DNA of 36,754 nucleotides, taken from NCBI RefSeq assembly GCF_000817785.2, contig NZ_JTCM02000065.1, positions 1 to 36,754 on the forward strand, given 5' to 3'. A program made the position numbers and the translations under genes. The DNA comes from Hassallia byssoidea VB512170 (lineage in GTDB: Bacteria; Cyanobacteriota; Cyanobacteriia; Cyanobacteriales; Nostocaceae). Below, piece by piece: positions 1-8,792 of this stretch (its first letter is position 1; each line of letters opens with the position of its first letter). The notes under the pieces were generated by a model, which did not search any database, was not told where the DNA came from, and saw nothing but the letters and a program-made list of their open reading frames with translations.

Positions 1-1
1 T

Positions 2-82
2 TTATACACACGTGAGCTTATTTCTGCTCCGAGTGTTAATTTATTACACACTCATTCGGGTATTAGTGATTTTTCCTGGTAG
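2..82 (+). CDS. C-terminal end of an upstream gene (partial)
   Basis: An open frame runs from the window edge to a TAG at 80-82 and encodes the last 26 residues of a protein ending in HTHSGISDFSW. Its stop touches the GTG start of the coupling-ATPase gene, so the two probably form one operon. Too little is present to name it; its position suggests a conjugation-associated protein. Confidence 0.5.
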   Translation, partial: LYTRELISAPSVNLLHTHSGISDFSW

Positions 83-1564
83 GTGCAAGATCTAAGTAAA
101 TACAAAGGACAAAAACTACCAAAGGGGAGTGGGGGAACACCCATGTACGTGCCTGATGTTCAAAGAGGTACAGCCGTCATTGGGGCACCCGGTAGCGGTA
201 AATCTTTTTCGGCAATCAACCCCATGCTATATTCAGCAATTGACCAAGGATTTGGTATTGTACTATACGATTTTAAATACCCCTCACAAGCCAAAATCGC
301 TTCTTATGCTAAATCAAAGGGGTATGAAGTACACGTCTTTGCGCCAGGATTCCCCGAATCGGAGGTATGCAACCCCATTGATTTTTTGCGCGACAGTAGC
401 GATGCTGAAACCGCACGTCAGCTTGCAACTGTGATAAATAAAAACTTCCGGATGTTGGGAGGCGCCAATGAGGACGCATTCTTTGGACCTGCGGGGGATC
501 AACTCACCCAGGCAATCCTCATGCTCACCAAAGAGTTTGGCGAGTTCGCCGATATCATGACCGCAGCAGCAGTTCTATCGAGTGAAAAGATGGTCGAACG
601 TTTGATGGCTGCGAGCCTCAACCCTTGGATAAGAATAGCTTTTGGTCAGTTATTTAGCTCTAGCGGATCGGAGAAAACCATCGCAGGTATCGCCGGTACC
701 GCATCGCTCATGTTTACGAGATTCATGGCTAAGAACACTTTGGGCTGTTTTATCGGTCAGACCACCTTACCACTAGAGGTAGATAAAAAACAGATGATTA
801 TCTTTGGACTCGACCGCGAACGCCGCGACGCAGTAGATCCACTCATGACTTCTATTTTACACATGACCGTCGCTCGCAGTATTGCCAAAAAGAGGAAATA
901 TTCTGGCCCACTTGTGGTTAGCGTTGACGAACTACCGTCAATTTTTTTACCAGACTTGTTTAAATGGCTTAACGAGTCGCGTTCTGAAGGATTCTGTGGA
1001 ATCCTCGGATGGCAAAATATGGGTCAGTTGGAAAAAATTTACGGCAAGGAAATCTCAAAAGCAATCCTTGGTGCGTGCGGTACCAAGTTTGTATTTAATC
1101 CTGGGGAAGAGGAATCTGCAAGGCTTTTTAGTGCTTATTTAGGTGAAGAGGAAATCAGCTACAAACAAAAATCTCGGTCAACTGGAGGGGGCAAAGCTTC
1201 AACATCTATCTCCGACCAAGAGAAAACTCGCAAGCTTTTTGAACCTGCCCAATTTCTCAAATTGCCACCTGGTAAATGTGTATTTATTAACCCTGCTTAT
1301 GATAATAAAAAGGAAGGTTCTGTACCCCTATTAAAGACTATTAAAGTATCAAAATATCTGATTAGCTTGGAGTCAGAAAACGGAAACAATTGGGACAAGC
1401 TTATCAAGCAGCTAGCACGGAAAAGCACCCAAAAACGACCTACTCAAGAAGATTTAGATCTCAGAGTAAAAGAAGTAGATAAGCGTTTCCCCATTCCCCA
1501 AGCGCCCGTACAGGCTGGTAATTCACCATTACCCGTAGACAGTTATGCCGATTTCTTTAAATAA
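83..1564 (+). CDS. VirD4/TraG/TraD-like coupling ATPase
   Basis: A 493-residue P-loop ATPase. Seen directly: Walker A GAPGSGKS at residues 34-41, a Walker B strand VVSVDE with D282/E283, and a later GWQNMGQLEKIYG segment like those of type IV coupling proteins, then a motor-domain end with FNPGEEESARLFSAYLGEEE. Proteins of this family are inner-membrane hexamers that feed plasmid DNA and relaxase to a type IV secretion channel. No N-terminal transmembrane pair is visible after the start used, so this may be a soluble or shortened form, with any anchor on a separate protein such as the upstream partial gene. The start is GTG at 83, right after the upstream stop; a later ATG (residue 21) is a weaker option. 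The C-terminal 60 residues are charged and probably disordered. The family call is firm, the conjugative role inferred. Confidence 0.82.
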   Translation: MQDLSKYKGQKLPKGSGGTPMYVPDVQRGTAVIGAPGSGKSFSAINPMLYSAIDQGFGIVLYDFKYPSQAKIASYAKSKGYEVHVFAPGFPESEVCNPIDFLRDSSDAETARQLATVINKNFRMLGGANEDAFFGPAGDQLTQAILMLTKEFGEFADIMTAAAVLSSEKMVERLMAASLNPWIRIAFGQLFSSSGSEKTIAGIAGTASLMFTRFMAKNTLGCFIGQTTLPLEVDKKQMIIFGLDRERRDAVDPLMTSILHMTVARSIAKKRKYSGPLVVSVDELPSIFLPDLFKWLNESRSEGFCGILGWQNMGQLEKIYGKEISKAILGACGTKFVFNPGEEESARLFSAYLGEEEISYKQKSRSTGGGKASTSISDQEKTRKLFEPAQFLKLPPGKCVFINPAYDNKKEGSVPLLKTIKVSKYLISLESENGNNWDKLIKQLARKSTQKRPTQEDLDLRVKEVDKRFPIPQAPVQAGNSPLPVDSYADFFK

Positions 1565-1569
1565 TAAAC

Positions 1570-1863
1570 ATGATTAATAAGGAGATTATAAAAGAAATTA
1601 ATAAATATCAAATATTGCCGAAATGGAATTATCAATTTCCACCTTATGTGGAAGCTCATTATTTCGACAATATCCTAGTTTCCCATTACGACCGCAATAG
1701 CCCAAATAATATTTATTGCGATAAATTTTACCAAAATGGTGCTAAACCATCATTACTAATCATCAGATTTGATAATCAATTAGTGTTCGTTAAATATCAA
1801 AATTCAATACTTATCGATAGGTTTCCAACACCACCATGTTTGACCCTCAGCAACAACGAATAG
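1570..1863 (+). CDS. small hypothetical protein
   Basis: A 97-residue frame starting 5 bases after the coupling-ATPase stop and running 28 bases into the next gene in another frame. It is rich in Tyr, Asn and Ile (for example NYQFPPYVEAHYFDN) with no signal peptide, membrane helix or motif that I recognise. Tight spacing on both sides favours a real, co-transcribed gene. Function unknown. Confidence 0.5.
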   Translation: MINKEIIKEINKYQILPKWNYQFPPYVEAHYFDNILVSHYDRNSPNNIYCDKFYQNGAKPSLLIIRFDNQLVFVKYQNSILIDRFPTPPCLTLSNNE

Positions 1864-4364
1864 CAGATAACTATCTTCAACTGGCTGATACTACTGGTAA
1901 AGCAGCCTTAGAATTAGCCAAAATCCTGATTGACACTTTTAAAAAAATTCGAGAAATATTTAAAGAGGGGGAAGAAACAGATAAAATAGCAGTTGAAGTT
2001 GGCAACGATACCTACAACCTCGTACCCGATAAATCTACCCCTGGAGCTTACAAATGGGAAAAAGTAGATTTAAACCAAGGGATAGATGGTAGAGACACAG
2101 TAATCCTCATGCCAGATATGTACATGGATAATGTACGGTACAGCATAGAGTTTGAGACACACAACGAACCTAGCGATTATCAAGCACAAACTATCGCCGC
2201 CCGAATTGTACAAGATGTACCCGATTTAGGTGAAAATTCAAGCAGCGATTATGAACCAGCTATCAGGATAACTGCCTACACTGAATTAGGCAATAAAACT
2301 GTCATTTACGAGCAAGATTCAGAAGGCAAATGTCGAACAAATTTAATTACAGAAAATCTCTCCCAGGATGAAATTATGGATGTAGCTTACGAGCCACTCA
2401 TAAAGCTACTACCTCCTTCATCTGATATCGTTAAAAATTACCAAGATACTAAAAATTTTCTAGAAAAGAGCGAGAATTTTCAACCTGAAACTAACGTGAA
2501 CAGCCAACGTTCTGATATTGAAAGCAGCCAATTTGACAATATATCAGCAGCAGCAAATGATATGCTTTCAAAAGTATTAAATAATACTAATTTTGACGCA
2601 AATGTAACAGAGTTAATTGCTAATACAGAGAAAATTCAGTCAGGAGAATTTATTACAGTAGAAGATATACCCCCAGATGAAGAGACAATTGACTTTGTAG
2701 AAAATATAGATATTAGCAATCCTCCAGATTTTGATTATCCACCAGATGAAGATGAGCAAATTACTGCGATCGCTCAAAATCATTACGAAGTTGAATTAAC
2801 AGACAACACTATACTAGAACCCAGCAATCAGATAGATAACCAACCTTTAAATGTTGAAAATTCTGAGTCCACACTATCAACTGTAGCAGAGTCAGCCGAA
2901 GATAACTTTGAAGAATTTATCATCAATAATCTTCAGGAAGAAATAGAAAATCAGGAAAATTATACCTCAAATGAAATAACAGTTACCAATAAAAAGAAAT
3001 TTGTTGAGTCAGAAAATCCAAGCGTAACTCCCAAAAAAGAAAATTTAGAAGAAGAGGAACAATACGCCGCTCAATACACTTACCAACAAGCAGCCTACTC
3101 TGAGGGGGTAGAACCACAAGCGCAACAATGGGCGCGTCAAGTAGAAGTACCAATATACGAGATAAAAAACAAACAAGCAGAAAAGGAACGCTACAACGGC
3201 GAGAACAAAGATATTGCCCAAGCTGCAACCGAAATGTTGAAGAAATACAGCACCATTGAGCAAGATGGTTCTCGTATTTACAGAAGTGATGCCTTTGTAA
3301 TTCGGCAAGAAGGGGATACCGTCAGCATCCATCGCCGCAGTGATGAACTCCAGGGATGGAGTAATTCGCTGATGAAGTTCAAACCCGGTAAAGGAGATAA
3401 AGAACCCAAAATCACCAAACAGCCCACTAAAATGTTAGGGGTCGAACGTCAGGAATTCCTGATAATAAGCGAACACCTTCAGGATAAAGGCAAACTACCC
3501 GATCTAAGTTCTTCAGACATCCGAGATGTGGCAAATAGCCTCGGCAGTCTCGCTCCTGCTGGTACTATCAAAACCTTGGAGGTATTCAAACAAAACGAAA
3601 TGTTGGACACTCTCAACAACATACTCCTGACAGCGCTTAAAGATGAACTTGCCGTAGGAGAATTTACGATTAAACGCACCCGCGACCCTGAAGGAAAAAA
3701 AGCCAGCCTGCAACTTTTTAAAACCACCGAGGAAAGGGGTACTCAGGAATTAGTCAAATTTGATTTAACCAAAACTGAGGAGGGCATAAAAAAAGAGGTC
3801 GCCAAGATGAATATCAGCGACTATGACATTAACCAAGTGAAGTTTATTGCCCAAAACGCCAACAAGCTTAATCTTGAACAGATATTTGAAGGGGGGCAAA
3901 CAGCACAGACGCAACAACCACCTAACCAAGGAGAACAGCAGGCTCCCCAACCTCAACAAATCCAAAGTGCAGGTGATATCCCTGTCCAGGTTCACCCCTA
4001 CATCGCCCAAGAGTGGGCAGAGATGACAAAAAAAGGCGGTCCTGCCTGGGGAGGGGCAATGAATCAAGGCAATGAAGAAATCCTGCAAAAGCTTAAAGAT
4101 AACAATGGCAAGCTCCCTATCGCCGATCAACGAGAAATGTACCTCAAAATTATGACTCACAAAACAAACGAGGCGCAAAAACAAGGGGAAAGCACTATCG
4201 AATTTACCCCACTAAAAAACATTATGCAGGATTTACAACAGTGGCGGGCTCTTGAAATCAAACAGCAGTTTACTCCCACCCAAGTTGTTAGGGACTACAA
4301 AAAACAAAAAGTCGCTGCCGCTGCACCCGCACGCAAAACGGTGGGAGGAGGGTTAGAACTTTGA
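1836..4364 (+). CDS. large acidic protein next to the coupling ATPase, unknown function
   Basis: An 842-residue protein of unrecognised family. The N-terminal part (about 1-75) looks helical with a run of charged residues around FKKIREIFKEGEE; residues about 90-200 look like a compact alpha/beta domain; about 220-430 is strongly acidic and low-complexity, probably disordered; about 460-680 looks folded (IYRSDAFVIRQEGDTVSIHR, then helices); a Gln/Pro-rich linker (QTQQPPNQGEQQAPQPQQIQ) precedes a helical C-terminal domain of about 120 residues containing the motif GGPAWGGAMNQGNEEIL. No membrane segment or nuclease or ATPase motif is visible. Its place directly after the coupling ATPase suggests a DNA-processing or transfer accessory role, but that is inference only. 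Confidence 0.7.
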   Translation: MFDPQQQRIADNYLQLADTTGKAALELAKILIDTFKKIREIFKEGEETDKIAVEVGNDTYNLVPDKSTPGAYKWEKVDLNQGIDGRDTVILMPDMYMDNVRYSIEFETHNEPSDYQAQTIAARIVQDVPDLGENSSSDYEPAIRITAYTELGNKTVIYEQDSEGKCRTNLITENLSQDEIMDVAYEPLIKLLPPSSDIVKNYQDTKNFLEKSENFQPETNVNSQRSDIESSQFDNISAAANDMLSKVLNNTNFDANVTELIANTEKIQSGEFITVEDIPPDEETIDFVENIDISNPPDFDYPPDEDEQITAIAQNHYEVELTDNTILEPSNQIDNQPLNVENSESTLSTVAESAEDNFEEFIINNLQEEIENQENYTSNEITVTNKKKFVESENPSVTPKKENLEEEEQYAAQYTYQQAAYSEGVEPQAQQWARQVEVPIYEIKNKQAEKERYNGENKDIAQAATEMLKKYSTIEQDGSRIYRSDAFVIRQEGDTVSIHRRSDELQGWSNSLMKFKPGKGDKEPKITKQPTKMLGVERQEFLIISEHLQDKGKLPDLSSSDIRDVANSLGSLAPAGTIKTLEVFKQNEMLDTLNNILLTALKDELAVGEFTIKRTRDPEGKKASLQLFKTTEERGTQELVKFDLTKTEEGIKKEVAKMNISDYDINQVKFIAQNANKLNLEQIFEGGQTAQTQQPPNQGEQQAPQPQQIQSAGDIPVQVHPYIAQEWAEMTKKGGPAWGGAMNQGNEEILQKLKDNNGKLPIADQREMYLKIMTHKTNEAQKQGESTIEFTPLKNIMQDLQQWRALEIKQQFTPTQVVRDYKKQKVAAAAPARKTVGGGLEL

Positions 4365-4434
4365 GATTATTTATAAGAAAACCGCGTAAATACGTCTTTG
4401 AAAATATTGTTAATTACGAAAAATTACAAAAGTA

Positions 4435-4451
4435 AGAATACTTAGTATTCT
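4435..4451. promoter_or_regulatory. 17-bp palindrome in the gap after the 842-residue gene
   Basis: AGAATACT-T-AGTATTCT is a perfect dyad with a one-base centre. It lies in a very A+T-rich gap (4365-4624) that otherwise shows nothing I can name. It lacks an adjacent T-run, so an operator fits better than a terminator for either neighbour. Confidence 0.4.
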
Positions 4452-4624
4452 GCTTTATAAAAATATAAAGATTTTTAAGATTGTTTCTTATCTATAAATA
4501 ATATCTTTAAAAAGATGAGGTAATTCAAACTTAAAAACATTCATTAAAAACTTAAAAATAAGACATTAACAATAGTAAAATTACTGATACATTATGAATA
4601 TATAAATCAACCTCAGCTTGAAAG

Positions 4625-4957
4625 ATGTTTTCAAAAGTAAGAGCATTTACCACCAAACCAAATAATTTGTTTACAAGATTCGGCAATCACTTAGAAAAGC
4701 TAGAGTCACATGACAAAGTAGAATTTCAAGCAAAATTATGCGTTTGGGCAATAGCAGTAGAAATGGCAGGTAACTATAACGCTATCTTCAAAAATTTAAA
4801 TCATCGAACAGGGGAATATAGCGATAACATAAATGAAGCATTAGCTCTTGTAGAAGGAATGAATTTAATAGAAATAAATAACCTTATAGATGCCATAAAT
4901 AAAAATAATGACTTGAACGAAGCTGAAACTTGCGACGAAATTCTCTTTGCTGCATAA
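4625..4957 (+). CDS. hypothetical helical protein
   Basis: A 110-residue, mainly helical protein that I do not recognise. The middle (FQAKLCVWAIAVEMAGNYNAIF) looks like an amphipathic helix pair; the C-terminus is acidic. No nucleic-acid-binding motif or membrane helix. The gene lies 35 bases upstream of the cupin-like gene and is probably co-transcribed with it. Confidence 0.55.
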   Translation: MFSKVRAFTTKPNNLFTRFGNHLEKLESHDKVEFQAKLCVWAIAVEMAGNYNAIFKNLNHRTGEYSDNINEALALVEGMNLIEINNLIDAINKNNDLNEAETCDEILFAA

Positions 4958-4992
4958 ATCCATCTCATTCAATTGAAAACAGGTAAACAATC

Positions 4993-5370
4993 ATGCAAAT
5001 ACTAACATCCTCAGTTCCAATTAGCGAAGAAAGTAATTTCTCTTTCAGCCACACAGAAGGCTCTTGGGTAAAAGTAAATTATCAATGCCTCCAAGAACGT
5101 AAAACTCACGGTAGCTACTCTCAAAAAGATGAAAGCGAACTGTTTATAATTATCTCCGGCAGGGTACAGGTATCTGTCAAAAATACCCTCACCAAAAAGT
5201 CATACTCGTTCATCGCCGCTTTTGGCGATAAATTTATCGTTGAGCCAAACGAGACATACAATCTCTACACTCTTACCAAATGCGAATGGTTAAATCTAGT
5301 GTCGAGTACAGACGAAAAACATCAAGCCCGTTTGGATCAGGTATACGATTTGATGGGACTCGCTGCTTAA
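4993..5370 (+). CDS. small cupin-like protein
   Basis: A 125-residue beta-rich protein. The segment ELFIIISGRVQVSVKN, then SYSFIAAFGDKFIVEPNETYNLYTL, has the spacing of the two cupin strands around a G(X)n-P turn (xSGRvxV ... GDxFxVxPxExY). The usual metal-binding His pair is absent, so any role would be in ligand binding rather than metal catalysis. A stem-loop terminator follows 44 bases after the stop. The fold is inferred from pattern; the function is unknown. Confidence 0.5.
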   Translation: MQILTSSVPISEESNFSFSHTEGSWVKVNYQCLQERKTHGSYSQKDESELFIIISGRVQVSVKNTLTKKSYSFIAAFGDKFIVEPNETYNLYTLTKCEWLNLVSSTDEKHQARLDQVYDLMGLAA

Positions 5371-5414
5371 AAGAAAGCCTATTGCCTATCCAATGCTCTT
5401 TGCAATTCCCTAAA

Positions 5415-5443
5415 TCCTCAAGTTTAAATGCTAAATTTGAGGA
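5415..5443 (+). terminator. stem-loop terminator after the cupin-like gene
   Basis: TCCTCAAGTTTA pairs with TAAATTTGAGGA (12 bp, one G·U) around a 5-base loop and is followed by ATTTTC. Confidence 0.6.
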
Positions 5444-5623
5444 ATTTTCATTACCGACTTTATCATAAAAAAAACAAATTTACGCCTAAAGTAATTAGAA
5501 AATTTAACGAGCGTAACAGTTACCCATAACCAAAAGATTGGATAAAAATAATTAGTTTTCTCACCAGATAAGTATACAAAATATTTAAAACTGAAAGTTA
5601 AAAAGCGACTTAGCTGTATCCTA

Positions 5624-7021
5624 ATGCAGGTAAATTTTTTCACCACCGCAGCCAATACTCGCACTACTGGTAGTAAACGATTAGGTAAGTTTATGAAACC
5701 AGGCTTTTATGCGGTATTGGGGAAAAGAGATTATTGGAAGATAAATGATAAAAAGGTAGGCATATGGGAACTGACCGAATATCAACCCGCTGGATGGTTG
5801 TGTTCGCTAGCTATCAAACCAGAAGTAATGCCGCAAAACTGCGATATCATCCATGACTGCGGTGCATTTGGATACCGCAAGCAGGATTACCCCACCATTA
5901 ATGGTCAATATGTTGACGCACAGTGGGCAGCCAACCGATATCGAGAACGCAGCCGAGAAGGAGATACTGTTACCTGCCCCGATAATCTACTCCTCAGAAA
6001 TATTGAATGGCGACGGCAATATAATCTGGAACAAGCACAAACTTTTATCAAAATAGCCGAAGAAAAACTGCCAGGAAGAATTCCCCTAGCCGTTATTCAC
6101 GGACTGTCGCTCCAAGAAAAAGTTGAGTATGCCTTAAAAATTTACCAGTTGGGTTACAAAAACCTGGGAATAGGAGGGTTAGCAGTACAAGCCAAAGAAT
6201 ATTCAGCTAACCTACACATTATCAAAACAATCGTTCAGAAAATACACTCACTAGATAAAACCGTCCATTTTCACGTTTTCGGTTTATGCTCGCCACAATA
6301 CGCTAAGGCATTCTTTAAGATAGGCATTAGCTTTGACGGTTCAACCCACGCGAGGGAAACCTTCAGTAGCAATACACTCCTGTTCAACAATGGCGAAAAT
6401 CTGCTCAGATATCCAGCTCATCAAGCACCCAGATGTAGCTGTCGAGTATGTGCGTTAACGAAGCGGTTTTTTGTTGGGAGCATCGCAAGAAATCACAACA
6501 GCGATCGCGCATCAAGCATAATCAGATTGACACACAATCTCAACTCGCTACTGGCAATTTATCACTACATTAAAAAACCAGAAACTCTTTGTCTTGTTGC
6601 CGGGTGCGGTAAACAAACTAACCAAAGAGCCGCTGCAAAAGACCTTTACTGTTCTCAACGCTTCCAAGCCTGCCGCAACTATGCCCAAACCCAAGTCCGA
6701 TGGCAAATCCTCTCACCCCTACATAGGCTACTTGAACCAGAAAAAGTAATCTCGCCTTATGACAAATCTCCCTACTCCCTATCCCCAAAAGAGCGCCAGA
6801 TGTGGGCACAGCAAGTAGTGGATAAACTCATAAAGATAACTAATCCTAATATAGAAATTGTTTTTCTAACTGGCAAAGTATACCGACAGCAAGTAATTCC
6901 TATTTTGCAAAAGCACGGCTACATCACAAGAATTCCGATGGAAGGTTTGGGAATTGGACAACAAATTAGGTGGCTGCTAAATCAATCATTAGCACCCAAA
7001 CAGCTTACCCTCAAGCTATAA
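5624..7021 (+). CDS. TGT/DpdA-like base-exchange enzyme with C-terminal DUF6884 domain
   Basis: A 465-residue two-domain protein. Residues 20-320 resemble the tRNA-guanine transglycosylase superfamily: DCGAFG with D78 (compare DSGAFQ), GGLAV at 184-188, SFDGSTHAR with D238 at the nucleophile position, and a zinc site C271-x-C273-x2-C276 ... H304 in THNL. Residues about 324-452 match DUF6884: LVAGCGK, KDLYCS..F, SPYDKSPYSLSPKE and GLGIGQQIRWL. The TGT superfamily swaps guanine for 7-deazaguanines; the DpdA branch does so in DNA, and the absence of tRNA features plus the plasmid setting favour a DNA substrate, though this is inference. No preQ0 or queuosine synthesis gene is in the window, so the base would come from elsewhere. 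The protein ends in QLTLKL, a clamp-binding-like hexapeptide. The ATG at 5624 has no clear Shine-Dalgarno; M24 is an alternative start. A terminator follows. Confidence 0.75.
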   Translation: MQVNFFTTAANTRTTGSKRLGKFMKPGFYAVLGKRDYWKINDKKVGIWELTEYQPAGWLCSLAIKPEVMPQNCDIIHDCGAFGYRKQDYPTINGQYVDAQWAANRYRERSREGDTVTCPDNLLLRNIEWRRQYNLEQAQTFIKIAEEKLPGRIPLAVIHGLSLQEKVEYALKIYQLGYKNLGIGGLAVQAKEYSANLHIIKTIVQKIHSLDKTVHFHVFGLCSPQYAKAFFKIGISFDGSTHARETFSSNTLLFNNGENLLRYPAHQAPRCSCRVCALTKRFFVGSIARNHNSDRASSIIRLTHNLNSLLAIYHYIKKPETLCLVAGCGKQTNQRAAAKDLYCSQRFQACRNYAQTQVRWQILSPLHRLLEPEKVISPYDKSPYSLSPKERQMWAQQVVDKLIKITNPNIEIVFLTGKVYRQQVIPILQKHGYITRIPMEGLGIGQQIRWLLNQSLAPKQLTLKL

Positions 7022-7029
7022 AATAATAG

Positions 7030-7064
7030 TTAGCTGGTTCTTTATTTAAACAAGAACCAGTTAA
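7030..7064 (+). terminator. terminator after the TGT-like gene
   Basis: TTAGCTGGTTCTT pairs with AAGAACCAGTTAA (13 bp, one G·U) nine bases after the stop codon; A/T-rich sequence follows. Confidence 0.65.
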
Positions 7065-7110
7065 TTTATCAAATTTTTACATAAGAAAATATTAATTAAT
7101 ATTACTGTAT

Positions 7111-7881
7111 ATGCGTAGTCGAACTATTGACATTGGAGAAAAGTTTGGTTACTGGCAAGTACTTGAAAGCCAAGGGTTAGAAATACTATGCCAGTGTACA
7201 GCCTGCGGAACCCAAAGAAAAGTATTTAAGTTTAATCTTTTAAACGGCAAGACAAAAAGTTGTGGTTGCGTCAAAAAAGGAAGTCTTCTAGAAATAGGTA
7301 CAACTTTCGGTAGATTAACAGTAATTGATAACCAAGAGATAAAACAACTAGGTAGGTTAGCAAAAGTCTTGGTGAAATGCAGCTGCGGGACTGAAAAATA
7401 TGTGTACAAGCATAGTTTAATCAGCGGCAGCACTAATAGCTGCGGTTGTCTCAGAAGAGAATTATTGCTTAAAATTAATCCAGAAAACTTGAGAGAATAT
7501 CATTCTTGGAGCTATATCAAACAAGCCTGCTATAACACAAATCACCCTTTTTACAAAAAACATGGGGGGTGTGGAATCGAAGTACATCCATCCTGGAGAG
7601 ATAACTTTAACCAGTTTCTTCTAGATATGGGAAAAGCCCCAAATAATACAATAATTGCTCGTATTGATATCACTGGAGATTACGCACCCGGCAATTGCTT
7701 TTGGAGCAATCGTAAAAAATATTGGCAAGAACTCGAACGAGCAGAAATAAATAAGTTTATCAAAAACTTTTATATCAGTATCGCTCAAGATAAAAAAGCT
7801 AAAATATCTGAATCAACTATTCGCCTAATATTAGAAGAACACATGAATGGAGAGGCAAATATAAATAACATTGCGCGCTAA
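7111..7881 (+). CDS. zinc-ribbon repeat protein with HNH/AP2-type homing-endonuclease-like core
   Basis: A 256-residue protein. Two tandem zinc-ribbon-like units are visible: C27-x-C29-x2-C32 ... C51-G-C53, and C90-x-C92 ... C111-G-C113, each after a matching G..FG.l.V segment. Residues about 130-202 (HSWSYIKQACYN, KKHGGCGIEVHPSW, FLLDMG, IARIDITGDYAPGNCFW) match the phage and plasmid proteins in which an HNH-like core sits beside AP2-type DNA-binding elements. Such proteins are usually free-standing homing endonucleases or DNA-binding regulators. The classical HNH histidine pair is not clearly complete, so nuclease activity is uncertain. It is monocistronic, between a terminator and a long gene-free gap. 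Confidence 0.6.
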   Translation: MRSRTIDIGEKFGYWQVLESQGLEILCQCTACGTQRKVFKFNLLNGKTKSCGCVKKGSLLEIGTTFGRLTVIDNQEIKQLGRLAKVLVKCSCGTEKYVYKHSLISGSTNSCGCLRRELLLKINPENLREYHSWSYIKQACYNTNHPFYKKHGGCGIEVHPSWRDNFNQFLLDMGKAPNNTIIARIDITGDYAPGNCFWSNRKKYWQELERAEINKFIKNFYISIAQDKKAKISESTIRLILEEHMNGEANINNIAR

Positions 7882-8530
7882 TTCAAACTTACTCTAGATG
7901 ATGTAATAAATATCATTTTCAGCTTCGGCATATAATCACTACTTTCTATTTACATATAGCGGGATGAAATTATAACAGAATAACTATGAAATATAGAGTT
8001 GCTTGTATGAGCAAAAAACTAAAGTTATCTGGGTATAATTGGCGATTTAGCAGTAATCCATCTCTTGCTGAATTAATTCTGCTAAACCAATTTCGCTAGA
8101 CATCTCAAAATACTTATAGAAAATTAATATCGTTAAATGTTAAAGTTACTACAGCACTGGGATATTCACTTTTATCAAGCGGTGACTGAGCGTGTTTGTC
8201 TAAAGTTAGGTTAGATTAAGAGCTATTTTTAAGAGTGAAAACGGCAAAAACTAAGAGAATACGCCCTTGAGTAAAATAACAGATCCCATATAGTTTCAAC
8301 TACGCACGTTTGCTTTTGGAAAGCACCTCAAGGCTAAGTATTGTCTCTATTTCTGAAGCGATCGCCAAAAGCTTCTATCCGTAATTTCATTGCTTTTCAA
8401 AGAAAATCTCTCAATAACTACCAAAGGCAGGTAATAAATTTAACAATATTGTTACAAAGATTAAAGACAGCTTGACAAATAATAGTGAATATGAATTACA
8501 AGGGTTGCTTATGTTGGATGGCACAAAATA
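7882..8530. other. gene-free stretch of about 650 bases
   Basis: No coding frame on either strand has a convincing start or conserved motif. Short arms such as ATTTAGCAG near 8045 and CTGCTAAAC near 8090 could form a loose hairpin, and one near-HIP1 site (GCGATCGCC) lies around 8358. It looks like a degraded junction between the conserved module and the pseudogene zone. Confidence 0.5.
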
Positions 8531-8551
8531 ACCCCCAATCAGGTTGGGGGT
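8531..8551 (-). terminator. perfect hairpin closing the minus-strand pseudogene zone
   Basis: ACCCCCAA-TCAGG-TTGGGGGT forms an 8-bp perfect stem with a 5-base loop. Read on the minus strand it is followed by TATTTT, as expected for a terminator of the minus-strand genes to its right. Confidence 0.65.
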
Positions 8552-8577
8552 GTTTGGTAATTGCACTAACGCGGTAA

Positions 8578-8789
8578 TTATGGCTGATGCATTTGTTTGA
8601 GCATTGCTAAACCGCGTTCTATTTTTGGCTGTTGAGTGAAACTGTCGGCACTGTCTACCAGCAATAAATACGCCTGACGTATTAAGTTATGCCCTTCACG
8701 ATATCTTCCTTGTCTGATTAGCTGTAAGCCTTGATTACTCAAGTTCTTAGCATCATTAGCGATCGCAAGCGTGCTTGCTCTGTATTCAT
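8578..8789 (-). pseudogene. small frameshifted helical gene remnant
   Basis: Minus-strand translation gives LAIANDAKNLSNQGLQLIRQGRYREGHNLIRQ (written here in pieces: LAIANDAKNLSNQG, LQLIRQGRYREGHNLIRQ) up to MHQP-stop at 8578. This is TPR-like and coherent, but the frame has no start of its own. The ATG at 8789 (MNTEQARLRSL) lies in another frame and hits a stop at once. One small indel near the GCGATCGC at 8760 would join the two. I do not recognise the family. Confidence 0.4.
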
Positions 8790-8792
8790 GGC

